Below, one piece after another: positions 1-8,381 of a stretch of DNA of 64,000 nucleotides. The notes beneath the pieces are model-generated. The model worked only from the letters and a program-made list of their open reading frames with translations, had not been told where the DNA came from and ran no database searches. A program made the position numbers and the translations under genes. The DNA comes from Ahniella sp. (GTDB taxonomy: Bacteria; Pseudomonadota; Gammaproteobacteria; Xanthomonadales; Ahniellaceae): the NCBI GenBank assembly GCA_016712105.1, contig JADJRU010000002.1, forward strand, positions 168,501-232,500, read 5' to 3'. Numbering within the stretch: the stretch's first letter is position 1; the number at the start of each line of letters is the position of its first letter.

Positions 1-2
1 CA

Positions 3-746
3 GCGAGTTCGCCAACGGTCAGTCAGGGCGGCACGGTCAGTTTCACGTACGTTGTCGCGAACGAGGGCGCCAGTCCAGCCACCAACATCGTGTTGGATAT
101 CTCTGCAACACCCGGATTGGTCTATGTGTCTGATACCGGCGGCGGTTCGTTCAATAGCACTACGGGAACCTGGTCCGTTGCGTCTTTGGCCGCGGGTACA
201 GGGACCAGTCTGACGGTGGTTTCGACGGTCGGCAGTTCGGGAACACTCGGCACTTCCATTCAGGTGAGCAGCGTGACGCCCATCGACAATGTCTTTGTCA
301 ATAACCGTGCCGAAGCCCTGATCAACGCATCGCGCAGTTCCAACCTGAATGTGGCAGTGGCGTCTTCCAGTGCCACTGTGGCACCCGGAGACCCTGTCGA
401 GTTCATCATCACGCTGGGCACAGCGGGGCCAGATGACGCCTATTCCGTTTATCTGACCGAGCAGTTCAATGAAGCAGGCTTGAGCTCGGCAGTACCGACA
501 GCGGTTGTGGCTTCTGACGGGTCTTATGACTCAGCCACCGGCGTGTGGCAATTGCCAGTGCGGCCGCGTAATGCGGCGCCGTCGACTTTGCGACTGACGT
601 TTACGGCGCCAGGCAATTTGCCAACGATGACCCTCCGTGCGCAGGCTTCGAGTTCGACCAGTGATCCTGACTCGGCGAACAATTCAAGTGAAGCGGTTGT
701 TGTGGTGCTGATCGATCCGCTGTTTGATGACGGGTTCGAAGACTGA
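3..746 (+). CDS. Secreted DUF11-type repeat protein (C-terminal part, 5' end outside window)
   Basis: The reading frame is open from the left edge, so the start lies upstream; the first in-window ATG at 90 is internal. About 247 residues are visible. They form two Ser/Thr/Val-rich beta-sandwich modules with the DUF11 (CARDB-like) pattern: 'GGTVSFTYVVANEG' early on, then 'VAPGDPVEFIITLGT' with a following '...LRLTFTAPG' strand. Such modules occur as stalks in exported, cell-surface proteins. The protein ends LFDDGFED, a tail of the kind seen in three other secreted proteins of this window (ends near 23007, 32765 and 47355). A strong terminator follows the stop. Function beyond a surface or extracellular structural role is unknown. 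Confidence 0.8.
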   Translation, partial: ASSPTVSQGGTVSFTYVVANEGASPATNIVLDISATPGLVYVSDTGGGSFNSTTGTWSVASLAAGTGTSLTVVSTVGSSGTLGTSIQVSSVTPIDNVFVNNRAEALINASRSSNLNVAVASSSATVAPGDPVEFIITLGTAGPDDAYSVYLTEQFNEAGLSSAVPTAVVASDGSYDSATGVWQLPVRPRNAAPSTLRLTFTAPGNLPTMTLRAQASSSTSDPDSANNSSEAVVVVLIDPLFDDGFED

Positions 747-764
747 TTCAGGCAATAGGCAACA

Positions 765-803
765 AAAAAGCGGGCCCGGCTCTTGAGCCGGGCCCGTTCT
801 TTT
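765..803 (+). terminator. Rho-independent terminator of the DUF11 protein gene
   Basis: A perfect 12-bp GC-rich inverted repeat (771-782 with 785-796, two-base loop) is preceded by an A-run and followed by TTCTTTT. It sits 19 bases after the stop at 746. Confidence 0.85.
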
Positions 804-1023
804 GGTGAGCATCGGATCGCCTGTCGGGCGGGGCGCCTTTTGTCTTTTGGCGTGGCCTGAGCCCAGTGAATGTCCTGAAAATCATCGATCAGCAATGTCA
901 GCCTCGGCCTTCAGCCTCACCCTGAGGGGATTGGGCCTCCTGCGATGTTCGGGCCAGGCTCAAAAAGGCGAAAAATCCGATTCAGCTTGAGTTGCATTGC
1001 ATGACTGACGGCGGCGCGTCACC

Positions 1024-2100
1024 ATGCACTGGTCAACGATTGCCCCTTTCATGCGCAGAAACCGATCAGAACTTCTGGATCCACGTGCCCGGCACCTGTT
1101 ACGGGCATTGATTGGACAGTACATCCGAGACGGCGAGCCCGTGGGTTCGCGAACGCTCGCGCGTGCTTCTGGCCTGGATCTCAGTCCGGCGACCATTCGG
1201 AACGTGTTGTCCGATCTCGAGGAATTGGGTTTGATCCGGGCGCCACACACTTCTGCCGGGCGAGTGCCGACTGCGCAGGGATATCGGTTGTTCGTGGATG
1301 CGATGCTGGAGCTGAAGCAGCCCAGCCACGACGAGTTCGAGCACTGGCAACAGAATTTGAGTCATGGTCAGAGTACCCAGGACGTGTTGCAGCAAGCGTC
1401 GTCGGTGCTCAGTGACTTGACCCATTTTGTCGGCATCGTGACCGTACCGAAGCGCAGCCAGTTTGCGTTCCGTCAGATCGACTTTGTCCGACTGTCGCCG
1501 ACTCGACTGCTGGTCATTCTGGTGTTCACCGACAACGAAGTTCAGAACCGTGTCGTGGACCTGGCAAGAGCCTATGCACCGGGCGAACTGGAAGAAATCG
1601 CCAATTTCCTGAATGCCAACTATGCCGGCCTTGCGATGGACGAAATCCGTGCGCGGCTCGTCGGAGACTTGCAGGCTGCGCGGGATTCGATCGATCGGCT
1701 GATGCGCTCCGCGATCGAAATTGCCGACGCATCATTCCGCGTGGACAACGAAGACGAGATGCTTCTGGCGGGCGCCACGAACCTGATGGGACAGCCTGAA
1801 CTTGCAGACATCGACCGGTTGCGCGACCTGTTCGATGCGTTCCAGCGCAAACGTGAATTGGTCCGCTTGATGGAGCAATGTATCCACGCCGATGGCGTCC
1901 GCCTGTTCATTGGCGAAGAGTCCGGATATGCCCCGCTCGGACAGTGCACCATGGTGACTGCGCCGTATGGTGCCGGTGGGCGAGTGCTCGGTGTGCTGGG
2001 TGTCATCGGTCCGACGCGGATGGCCTATGAGCGTGTGATCCCGGTGGTGCAGACCACCGCTCATCTGCTGTCGAGTTCCCTCGCGCGCATTTCCGGCTGA
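1024..2100 (+). CDS. hrcA: Heat-inducible transcription repressor HrcA
   Basis: HrcA represses class I heat-shock operons (groESL, dnaK) by binding CIRCE operators. The N-terminus has the family winged helix, including 'GEPVGSRTLAR' and 'LSPATIRNVLSDLEELG' around residues 35-70, then 'SAGRVPTAQGYRLFVD'. The GAF-like middle and C-terminal part ends in the typical 'PYGAGGRVLGVLGVIGPTRM' region. Length is 358 aa from 1024, or 349 aa from the ATG at 1051, which begins right at the conserved segment and may be the real start. In many relatives hrcA is followed by grpE-dnaK-dnaJ; here a convergent rhodanese gene follows and no grpE or dnaK is in the window. I see no CIRCE inverted repeat upstream. 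Confidence 0.95.
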   Translation: MHWSTIAPFMRRNRSELLDPRARHLLRALIGQYIRDGEPVGSRTLARASGLDLSPATIRNVLSDLEELGLIRAPHTSAGRVPTAQGYRLFVDAMLELKQPSHDEFEHWQQNLSHGQSTQDVLQQASSVLSDLTHFVGIVTVPKRSQFAFRQIDFVRLSPTRLLVILVFTDNEVQNRVVDLARAYAPGELEEIANFLNANYAGLAMDEIRARLVGDLQAARDSIDRLMRSAIEIADASFRVDNEDEMLLAGATNLMGQPELADIDRLRDLFDAFQRKRELVRLMEQCIHADGVRLFIGEESGYAPLGQCTMVTAPYGAGGRVLGVLGVIGPTRMAYERVIPVVQTTAHLLSSSLARISG

Positions 2101-2119
2101 AGGTCGGTCCCGCTTTGGT

Positions 2120-2503
2120 TCAGTGCGCTTGCGACGTCGGTTCGCGAGCGATCGGAATGCCTGCACCCACCCAAGCCATCAAGCCTCCGGTCAGGAATTG
2201 CGCACGGCGACCCAACAAGCTGCGCAGATAGTTGCATGCAGCTTCCGAGCGCGCGCCGCTGCGGCACACAAACAGGATCACGTCCCGACGACCACTGACC
2301 GAAGCCAGAGGGGCGATCGAACCTTCGGCATCCGCCTCGATCTGGCGCAACGGAATATGGATCGCACCAGGAATATGACCCTGAGCGAACTCGTCTGCAT
2401 CACGGACGTCGACTACCAACATGCCGTGGGTAATGCGGTCGCGCGCCTTGTTGGCAGTCATGCCCACACTGCGCCCGATCAATGATCGAACTTTCTGCAA
2501 CAT
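2120..2503 (-). CDS. Rhodanese-like domain protein
   Basis: This is a single-domain rhodanese of 127 aa. It has 'MLVVDVRDADEFAQGHIPGA', the standard N-terminal half, and the active-site loop 'VCRSGARSEAA' with the catalytic Cys at the start of a CX5R-like loop. The C-terminal 'FLTGGLMAWVGAGIPI' matches the family end. There is no clear signal peptide, so it is probably cytoplasmic and moves sulfane sulfur between thiols; the physiological substrate is unknown. It is convergent with hrcA, with a 19-bp gap. A repeat-rich gene-free block lies upstream. Confidence 0.88.
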   Translation of the reverse strand: MLQKVRSLIGRSVGMTANKARDRITHGMLVVDVRDADEFAQGHIPGAIHIPLRQIEADAEGSIAPLASVSGRRDVILFVCRSGARSEAACNYLRSLLGRRAQFLTGGLMAWVGAGIPIAREPTSQAH

Positions 2504-2576
2504 TCAGTCTCTCCCCGGGTTCACGTTTCCCGGTCGCCACCTCTGAACGGGTTGCTGGCCGGGAGCGTTACATTAG

Positions 2577-2656
2577 TTCAAGAATTGAATTGCAGCAATG
2601 CTGCAATTCAATTCTTGAACTTGATCTCTCGCGCGCAAGCGCGAGAGATCAAGTTC
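2577..2656. repeat. Two overlapping perfect inverted repeats (long hairpins)
   Basis: The first palindrome has 21-bp arms at 2577-2597 and 2599-2619 with a one-base centre. The second has 18-bp arms at 2617-2634 and 2639-2656 with a GCAA loop. They share three bases (2617-2619). The first is AT-richer (ttcaagaattgaattgc...), the second GC-rich (...gatctctcgcgc). They start about 75 bases upstream of the rhodanese start codon. No T-tract follows, so a simple terminator is not indicated. Confidence 0.85.
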
Positions 2657-2709
2657 GCAGTGTTTGCCTAAGCCCCTCCCAACCCTCCCCGAACATCGGG
2701 GAGGGCTTT
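2657..2709 (-). repeat. Dispersed GC-rich palindromic element, copy 1 (inverted)
   Basis: This is a minus-orientation copy of a roughly 55-65 bp element whose core is the palindrome ccctccccgaacatcgggga followed by a conserved purine-rich flank and 'ttaggcaaacact'. Other copies in plus orientation start at about 2812, 3059 (partial), 3434 and 20278. It behaves as a REP-like intergenic repeat. Confidence 0.8.
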
Positions 2710-2910
2710 GGGGGTTGGGATTCTGTCGCAGTCCTGTGGCTGTGCCCAGGCATATCCACTGTTGTAGCGGTTTCAGCCGCGATGCCACAAAGTTTCGGAC
2801 TAGCCCGAATGAGCCCTCCCCGATGTTCGGGGAGGGTTGGGAGGGGTCAGGCAAACACTTCGCCCTTTTGCTTCGCACCGCGAAGCAACTCGTGCCACAC
2901 ACCAAAAGTC

Positions 2911-3001
2911 CGTCATTCCCGCGAAAGCGGGAAACCAATCGGGTGCCACACGACCCAAACCGGGTCGAAACGAGTGGATCCCCGCTTGCGCGGGGATGAC
3001 G
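2911..3001. repeat. Palindromic 91-bp element (MITE/REP-like), copy A
   Basis: The ends are imperfect inverted repeats: cgtcattcccgcgaaagcgg on the left and cccgcttgcgcggggatgacg on the right. This 'CGTCATTCCCGCGAAAGCGGGAA' type of intergenic repeat is common in proteobacterial genomes. It encodes nothing and could form a long hairpin RNA. Confidence 0.8.
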
Positions 3002-3148
3002 AGCGCAGGGGGAGTAACCGAAAAAGCGACAAGTAGCTAGACAGCCACCAGGACATCGGATGTTCGGGGAGGGTTGGGAGGGGCTTAGGCAAACACTTGG
3101 CCCTTTTGCTTCGAACCGCGAAGCAACTCGTGCCACACACCAAAAGTC

Positions 3149-3239
3149 CGTCATTCCCGCGAAAGCGGGAACCCACTCGGGTGCCACACGACCCAAACCA
3201 TGTCGCATCGAGTGGATCCCCGCTTTCGCGGGGATGACG
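3149..3239. repeat. Palindromic 91-bp element (MITE/REP-like), copy B
   Basis: This is a second copy of the element at 2911-3001, 238 bp further on, carried within the tandem duplication. Its arms match better: cgcgaaagcggga on the left and cgctttcgcggggatgacg on the right. Confidence 0.8.
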
Positions 3240-3433
3240 ATCGGAGGGGTAACCGAGAAAGCGACGAGTAGCTAGACAGCCACGAGGACATCGGGGGAGG
3301 GCTTGGCTTTTGGCTTCCGAGATTTCGCCGCAGTCCTGTGGCTTTGCCCAAGCGAAGGTTGTTCTGGCCCGTGCCAGGCATATCCACTGTGGGAGCGGCT
3401 TCAGCCGCGATGCGACGTTGTTTGAGCCTTGCA

Positions 3434-3497
3434 AGCCCTCCCCGATGTTCGGGGAGGGTTGGGAGGGGCTTAGGCAAACACTTCGCCCTTTTGCTTC
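3434..3497 (+). repeat. Dispersed GC-rich palindromic element, copy 4
   Basis: A plus-orientation copy with the gatgttcggggagggttggg core and the 'ttaggcaaacacttcgccc' tail. It is followed directly by ttgcttcgcaaagcgaagcaa (3491-3511), a perfect hairpin that lies just 3' of the SRP RNA gene on the minus strand and may help end that transcript. Confidence 0.75.
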
Positions 3498-3520
3498 GCA
3501 AAGCGAAGCAAAAGAATGGG

Positions 3521-3635
<115 letters not shown>

Positions 3636-3642
3636 TAATTGA

Positions 3643-3734
3643 TGGCGGAGAGAGAGGGATTCGAACCCTCGGTACGGTGTTAGCCGTACACACACTTTCC
3701 AGGCGTGCTCCTTAAACCACTCGGACATCTCTCC
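3643..3734 (-). tRNA. tRNA-Ser (anticodon GGA)
   Basis: On the minus strand the gene starts GGAGAGATGTCCGAGTGG and ends with an encoded CCA. The anticodon loop reads CTGGAAA (anticodon GGA). There is a long variable arm (cggctaacaccg region) and a standard T arm ('gggttcgaatccc'). The 92-nt length fits a class II serine tRNA reading UCC/UCU. Confidence 0.96.
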
Positions 3735-3851
3735 GGATCCATCCGGATACAGGGCGCACAAGGCAATCCGGTATCGGAGGGGCCGCGCACTTTAGCGGAG
3801 CGGGGGCTGACAGACAAGTCGCCGGTTGTCTGGCTGCAATGTTGTTGCCGG

Positions 3852-5267
3852 CTACTTGCCGCGTTTGTGATGCTTGATCATGCGCTTGCGTTTTTGCGAC
3901 TGTTTGTCGGTCAGTTCGTTTTTCCGGCCGGCGAACGGGTTGTCACCCGTACGCATCTGGATGGCGACCGGCGTACCGACGAGTTTGTAGCGCTTGCGGA
4001 AGAAGTTTTCGAGATAACGCACGTACGACGCGGCGACACCTTCCAGGCGGGAGCCGTGGATGATGATGCGGGGGGGTTTGTTGCCGCCGAGGTGCGCATA
4101 ACGCATCTTCGGCGCCTTGCCGCCCACAAGTGGCGGCTGGTAGGCCGCAATGGCAGCTTCGAGCGCGCGCGTCATTTCGCTCGATGCGATATCGGCATTG
4201 GCCGACTGGTAGGCAGCCATGGCTGCGTCCATCAATTCGCCAAGGCCCGAGCCGTGTTTGGCCGAGATGGTGATCCGTTCGGCCCAGGGCACGAAGTCCA
4301 GGCGCCGGAGCATTTCGCTCTGCGAACGCTCGCGTTGGTAGGTGCTGAGGCCGTCCCATTTGTTCAGCGCGATGACCAGCGCTCGACCCGCATCCAGCGC
4401 ATAACCCAGCACGGAAGCGTCCTGGTCGGTCACACCTTCCTGGGCATCGAGCATCAGGATCGCGACATCACACTGGTCGAGCGTCTGCAGCGTCTTGATC
4501 ACGCTGAACTTCTCGACCACGTCCTCGACTTTCGATTTGCGCCGTACGCCGGCCGTGTCGATCAGGACCCAGTCCTGACCGTCGCGGTTGACGGGGATGG
4601 CAATGGCATCACGTGTCGTGCCGGGGACTTCCGACGCAATGACGCGGTCTTCGCCGAGCAGGCGGTTGACGAGCGTACTCTTGCCGACGTTCGGCCGGCC
4701 GATGATGGCGAGCCGTATCCCTTTCATCCGGCTCAGATCGAGGCCGGCGTCGGCTGCGGTCTGTTCCGGGTCTTTCTTCGGCAATCGGTTCCGGATTTCG
4801 TGTTGCAGGAGATCGATACCACGGCGGTGAGCGGCCGAGATCGCCAGCATCGGCTCCATGCCAAGCGGTGCGAAGTCCGTCCGCGCCTGGGTTTCACCGG
4901 CCGCGTCGATCTTGTTCAGCACCAGCATGCAGGGTTTGCCCGAGCGGCGGATGAACTGCACCACGTCGTGGTCGTCGACGAGCAGGCCATCTTTGGCGTC
5001 CACGATGAACAGGATCAGGTCGGCTTCGTCGATCGCCGAATGCGCCTGCTTGACGGTGGCGCGGGCAAGCAGATCCTTGCTGTCCGTCAGGCCGCCGGTA
5101 TCGACGACCACATAGGGTTGCTCGGCGTGGCGACAGACGCCGTACTGACGATCGCGGGTCACGCCCGGGCGATCGTGTACGAGCGCGTCGCGACTGAGTG
5201 TCAGGACGTTGAACAGGGTCGATTTGCCCACGTTGGGGCGGCCGACCAGGGCCACAACAGGCAGCAT
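3852..5267 (-). CDS. der: Ribosome biogenesis GTPase Der (EngA)
   Basis: Der is a double-GTPase needed for maturation of the 50S subunit. Two GTPase modules are visible: 'GRPNVGKSTLFN' at about residue 9 with DTGG and NKID, then 'GRPNVGKSTLVN' near residue 190 with 'DTAGVRRKSKVE' and NKWD. The KH-like C-terminal domain follows ('KPPRIIIHGSRLEGVAASY') and a basic tail (QKRKRMIKHHKRGK). The 471-aa length is typical. It sits 18 bp after bamB at the end of the minus-strand cluster, the order found in many Gammaproteobacteria. A long opposite-strand reading frame over it is a shadow. Confidence 0.97.
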   Translation of the reverse strand: MLPVVALVGRPNVGKSTLFNVLTLSRDALVHDRPGVTRDRQYGVCRHAEQPYVVVDTGGLTDSKDLLARATVKQAHSAIDEADLILFIVDAKDGLLVDDHDVVQFIRRSGKPCMLVLNKIDAAGETQARTDFAPLGMEPMLAISAAHRRGIDLLQHEIRNRLPKKDPEQTAADAGLDLSRMKGIRLAIIGRPNVGKSTLVNRLLGEDRVIASEVPGTTRDAIAIPVNRDGQDWVLIDTAGVRRKSKVEDVVEKFSVIKTLQTLDQCDVAILMLDAQEGVTDQDASVLGYALDAGRALVIALNKWDGLSTYQRERSQSEMLRRLDFVPWAERITISAKHGSGLGELMDAAMAAYQSANADIASSEMTRALEAAIAAYQPPLVGGKAPKMRYAHLGGNKPPRIIIHGSRLEGVAASYVRYLENFFRKRYKLVGTPVAIQMRTGDNPFAGRKNELTDKQSQKRKRMIKHHKRGK

Positions 5268-5285
5268 GGCCCGGGTTCCTCTGCC

Positions 5286-6437
5286 TTACTGGCTGATCAA
5301 CTCGTAGGCACCCAGGGTGCCGTCGGAGTTCTGGACAAAAATACGGTTGCCATCGAGCACCGGTGCGGCGCGGATGGCTTCGTCGCCGATCTGGACTCGG
5401 CTCTTGGTGCTGCCGTCGGTGCGGGAGAACGCGTGCAGATACCCTTCAACGTCGCCGCTGAGCAGATAGTCACCAGCCACGACCGGAGTCGTCAGCCAAC
5501 GGTTTTCATAGGCGTCCTGTGACCACTGCGAACTGCCGTTGCCGGAGTCGAGGGCCCAAAGTGTTGCGTTGTCGTCGGCCACATACAACTGGCCGCCGCC
5601 CATGCTGAGACCGGTGTAGGACGACAGGTCGCGGTTCCAGATCGGTCGGCCGCTGTCCGGCGTCATCGCAACCACTTGGCCGCGATAGTTGACTGCGTAC
5701 AGACGATCTCCGTCGAGCACGAGTTCGCCGTCGACGTCAGTCATGCGCTGGAGTTCGGTACGGCCTTCGGCGACGCCGACAGCCTGTTCCCAAAGCATGC
5801 TGCCGTCGTTGGCGCGCAAGGCGACAATCTTGCCGGTTTCATATCCGATGAACACCACGCCATCTTGGTACATGGGCTGCACATAACCCCGGACACTGAG
5901 GAGCGGCAGGCCACGATCGAACACCCACTTGCGTGAGCCGTCGCTGGCGTCGAGGCCGAACATGCGGCCATCGTTGCAGCGGACAATGACCAGTCCATCG
6001 GCGATCACCGGTGCTGCCAGCACTTCGGACGACACACGGGCCTCCCATAGGTCGGCGCCGGTGCTGGCGTCGTAGGCAAAAACACGGCCATTCAGTGTGC
6101 CAGCGACGACCAGTTGTTCATTCGCGGCGGCACCGGCAGCAAAGCTGTCTTCCTCCAATTCGCGACGGAACACGGTTTTACCGCTGTCGGCGTCGATGGC
6201 ATACAGGCCGTCTTCGACATCGGTGGCGTACACGCGAGTGCCCGACACAAACGGACGAGCCGTTGCACCGGACTTGCCGCTCCCTTCGCCCAGGTCGGTC
6301 GACCACAGCTTGCGCAACAGGTTCGCGTCGGAAAACTCGACCAGTTCGTTAGGTGGCTCGATGTTTTCTTTCTTCTTCCAGGTCGAACAGGCGCTGACCG
6401 TGAGTACGGCCATGGATAGCAGCAGCAACTTGCGCAT
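5286..6437 (-). CDS. bamB: Outer membrane protein assembly factor BamB
   Basis: BamB is a lipoprotein beta-propeller of the BAM complex that inserts beta-barrel proteins in the outer membrane. The N-terminus is a lipoprotein signal (MRKLLLLSMAVLTVSAC) with the lipidated Cys at 17 and no Asp at +2. Repeated propeller blades follow, such as 'GTRVYATDVEDGLYAIDADSG', 'TLNGRVFAYDASTGADLWE' and 'YRGQVVAMTPDSGRPIW', the PQQ-like pattern. The 383-aa length is typical. It lies between the yfgM-like gene (4-bp gap) and der. Confidence 0.95.
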   Translation of the reverse strand: MRKLLLLSMAVLTVSACSTWKKKENIEPPNELVEFSDANLLRKLWSTDLGEGSGKSGATARPFVSGTRVYATDVEDGLYAIDADSGKTVFRRELEEDSFAAGAAANEQLVVAGTLNGRVFAYDASTGADLWEARVSSEVLAAPVIADGLVIVRCNDGRMFGLDASDGSRKWVFDRGLPLLSVRGYVQPMYQDGVVFIGYETGKIVALRANDGSMLWEQAVGVAEGRTELQRMTDVDGELVLDGDRLYAVNYRGQVVAMTPDSGRPIWNRDLSSYTGLSMGGGQLYVADDNATLWALDSGNGSSQWSQDAYENRWLTTPVVAGDYLLSGDVEGYLHAFSRTDGSTKSRVQIGDEAIRAAPVLDGNRIFVQNSDGTLGAYELISQ

Positions 6438-6441
6438 GCGC

Positions 6442-7083
6442 TCAGGTTCCTTCGGCGGTGGCTAGATCGTCGCGCTTCATCTCAACAATACTTCTGCGCG
6501 GCGAGGTGGCATCGTAATGAGTCAGGCTGGTTTCATAGGCCGCCAGCGAGTCCTTGAATTTTTTCTGTGCGAAGAGTGCATCACCGCGGACTTCGGCGGC
6601 ACTGGCCTGGAAGCCGGTGCCGGTTACCGTCTCGATCGATTTCAGCGCGTCTTCGGGCTTGTCGAGCGCCAACTGCAGGCGCGCGAGGCGAATCGCGGCG
6701 AGATCGGCAAGTTCCGGCATGGCCTTGTTGTCACGCGCCCATTGCAGTGACTTGGCGGCGTCTTCCAGCTTGCCTTCGCCAATCAGGCGAGACGATTCGT
6801 CCAAGGCGGCCAAAGCGGCGTATGGTGACTTCGCGTAGTTCTTGCGCATCGCTTCGGTCAGCGCCTTGATGGCCGCATCATCTTTCTTTTCGACCGCTTC
6901 GGCGAGTTTGTTGTACTGGTCGCCGGCTTCGGCGAATCGTGCGCCGCGGACTTCCTGGAACTTGCCAACGCCCCAGATGCCGCCCAGCCCGAGCGCCAAT
7001 CCAAAGAGGATCGACGTGCCGTTCTGCTGCAGCCAATTGCGGACCTTCTCGCCTTGCTCGTGTTCGTCCATTCCGTCTGACAT
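6442..7083 (-). CDS. yfgM: YfgM-family tetratricopeptide protein (ancillary SecYEG translocon subunit)
   Basis: YfgM is a single-pass inner-membrane protein with a periplasmic TPR-like domain that associates with SecYEG and periplasmic chaperones. Here a short cytoplasmic segment (DEHEQGEKVRNWLQQNG) precedes a transmembrane helix (TSILFGLALGLGGIWGVGKF, residues ~20-40), then helical repeats such as 'AKSPYAALAALDESSRLI', 'AAIRLARLQLALDKPEDAL' and 'GDALFAQKKFKDSLAAYE'. I chose the ATG at 7083 because the family consensus starts there; an upstream GTG/ATG-type extension to 7128 lacks similarity. It is immediately upstream of bamB, as in other Gammaproteobacteria. Confidence 0.88.
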   Translation of the reverse strand: MSDGMDEHEQGEKVRNWLQQNGTSILFGLALGLGGIWGVGKFQEVRGARFAEAGDQYNKLAEAVEKKDDAAIKALTEAMRKNYAKSPYAALAALDESSRLIGEGKLEDAAKSLQWARDNKAMPELADLAAIRLARLQLALDKPEDALKSIETVTGTGFQASAAEVRGDALFAQKKFKDSLAAYETSLTHYDATSPRRSIVEMKRDDLATAEGT

Positions 7084-7226
7084 GACTCGTTTCCAACCAG
7101 ATTGATCTACGCCGCCAACAGGCGGCAACCAGGGACAGCCGGAAAAACTCCGACGATCCGGAAGGCGATTGCAGATGCAACCGCGTTAAGAAAGTGCTTG
7201 TTGCCTGCCGAATGCGGGCCCCAGGT

Positions 7227-8381
7227 TCAGGGTGTTTCGACCGGAACCGCTGATTCTAGCCGGGATGCCGGCATTTCGCTGCTGCCGAAGAGTTCGAGAT
7301 TCGCGACGTTCTTGCGGGCCAGTGCGGCTAAAGAGACCGGACTGCCGTCCGCCTGCAGATCGACGCCACCGGAGTTGCCGATTCGGACACGGATCGGAAC
7401 GCGCGTGACGTACCGGCGACTTTCGCCGGCGCGAAGCAGGCCTTGGTCGATACGACGCCCGCCCACCTCGATCAACTCCATCCAGGAATCTTCGCGTGCG
7501 CTGAGCACCACCTCATGTTCACCCGCGGCGAGTCCCGGGCGATTCTGCATCATCGGCGCCATCGAGGCCGCCAGCGTCGATGGCGGTGGGGTGGTCGGGA
7601 CGCGGTAGGTTTCCGCGGCTTCGGCTTGTTTCGGTGCATCAGACGGCTCGGCAGGGGGCACCGATGAAGCCGCTTCCGGCTCAAACGAAGCCGCAAAGGC
7701 CTCTGCCTGCGCGGTCGTCGATGGGGCCGGCAAAGCCTGGCTCGCGGACAATTCGGCGGTCTCCAGGCTGCGGACCTGCACCGGCACGGGTGTGGAGCGA
7801 TTAAAGACGCTCATCAATGCCGGCACCATGATGACTGCTGTCAGCACCGCATACTTGGCGAGGTGACTCACCCGTTGCACGCGACGGGACGGCGCGATAT
7901 CGAGGGAGCCACGGGAGACGGCTGTGGGTTCCTCGGTCTCGGCAAACTGCCGGCGGACTACCAGTTCGGGAACGTCCACGAGTTTGGCGTACCGAAGCAG
8001 GTAACTCCGGGCATACACCGTGGCGCCCAGGGTGTCGAAGCGGTCGTTCTCGATGTCGAGAATCCGCGCGACAGGCAAGCGCAGCTTTTGCGCCATGTCT
8101 TCCCGCGACCATTCAAGATTCTGCCGTGCGCGGCGCAACCGCTGTCCGAGTGTGGTGTCTTCGTCCTTGACCACGACACTCATCGTGGACGGCGGCGCAG
8201 CGTGGACCAGTTTGACTGGCTCGGCCACGGCCACGGGTGCTTGTTCCGAACAGGCGTCAGTTGGGGCGGCATCGGATCGATCATCCAGCGCCGCCATCGC
8301 GACCGGCAACTCGGCCTGAACATGCAGGCTCTGGATTGAATCAGTCGGTTTCCCCGGACGTCGGGATTTGCGGCGACTCAT
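7227..8381 (-). CDS. rodZ: Cytoskeleton protein RodZ
   Basis: RodZ links MreB to the elongasome and helps set rod shape. The N-terminal helix-turn-helix runs over about residues 78-145: 'LGQRLRRARQNLEWSREDM', 'RLPVARILDIENDRFDTLG' and 'YARSYLLRYAKLVDVP'. A single transmembrane helix follows (AVLTAVIMVPALMSVF), then a Pro/Ala-rich periplasmic linker. The C-terminal DUF4115-type domain reads 'AREDSWMELIEVGGRRI ... RVPIRVRIGNSGGVDLQADG'. An N-terminal extension of about 75 residues before the HTH is longer than usual. It overlaps the end of pilW by 4 bp (ATGA), so the two are probably translationally coupled. The mreBCD/rodA/mrdA genes are at 51-57 kb. Confidence 0.92.
   Translation of the reverse strand: MSRRKSRRPGKPTDSIQSLHVQAELPVAMAALDDRSDAAPTDACSEQAPVAVAEPVKLVHAAPPSTMSVVVKDEDTTLGQRLRRARQNLEWSREDMAQKLRLPVARILDIENDRFDTLGATVYARSYLLRYAKLVDVPELVVRRQFAETEEPTAVSRGSLDIAPSRRVQRVSHLAKYAVLTAVIMVPALMSVFNRSTPVPVQVRSLETAELSASQALPAPSTTAQAEAFAASFEPEAASSVPPAEPSDAPKQAEAAETYRVPTTPPPSTLAASMAPMMQNRPGLAAGEHEVVLSAREDSWMELIEVGGRRIDQGLLRAGESRRYVTRVPIRVRIGNSGGVDLQADGSPVSLAALARKNVANLELFGSSEMPASRLESAVPVETP

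Larger units (their letters stand above)
2822..3294. repeat. Two tandem copies of a ~237-bp unit
   Basis: The segment 2822-3058 is repeated with minor differences as 3059-3294. Each unit starts with the palindromic GC-rich core, then 'caaacactt.gcccttttgcttcg', a 'cgtgccacacaccaaaagtc' stretch, a ~91-bp palindromic element, and 'agctagacagccac.aggacatcgg'. A truncated third start occurs at 3434-3497. Between 3295 and 3433 is a segment containing 'gggagcggcttcagccgcga', a REP-like motif also present in diverged form near 2768. No credible protein is encoded; short reading frames here are translations of the repeat. Confidence 0.85.

Noticed and set aside
804..1023. CIRCE operator upstream of hrcA
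   Set aside because: No TTAGCACTC-N9-GAGTGCTAA inverted repeat can be found here.
3705..5522. 605-aa plus-strand reading frame opposite der and the end of bamB
   Set aside because: It is antisense to two recognisable genes, has no domain similarity, and follows from high third-position GC on the other strand.
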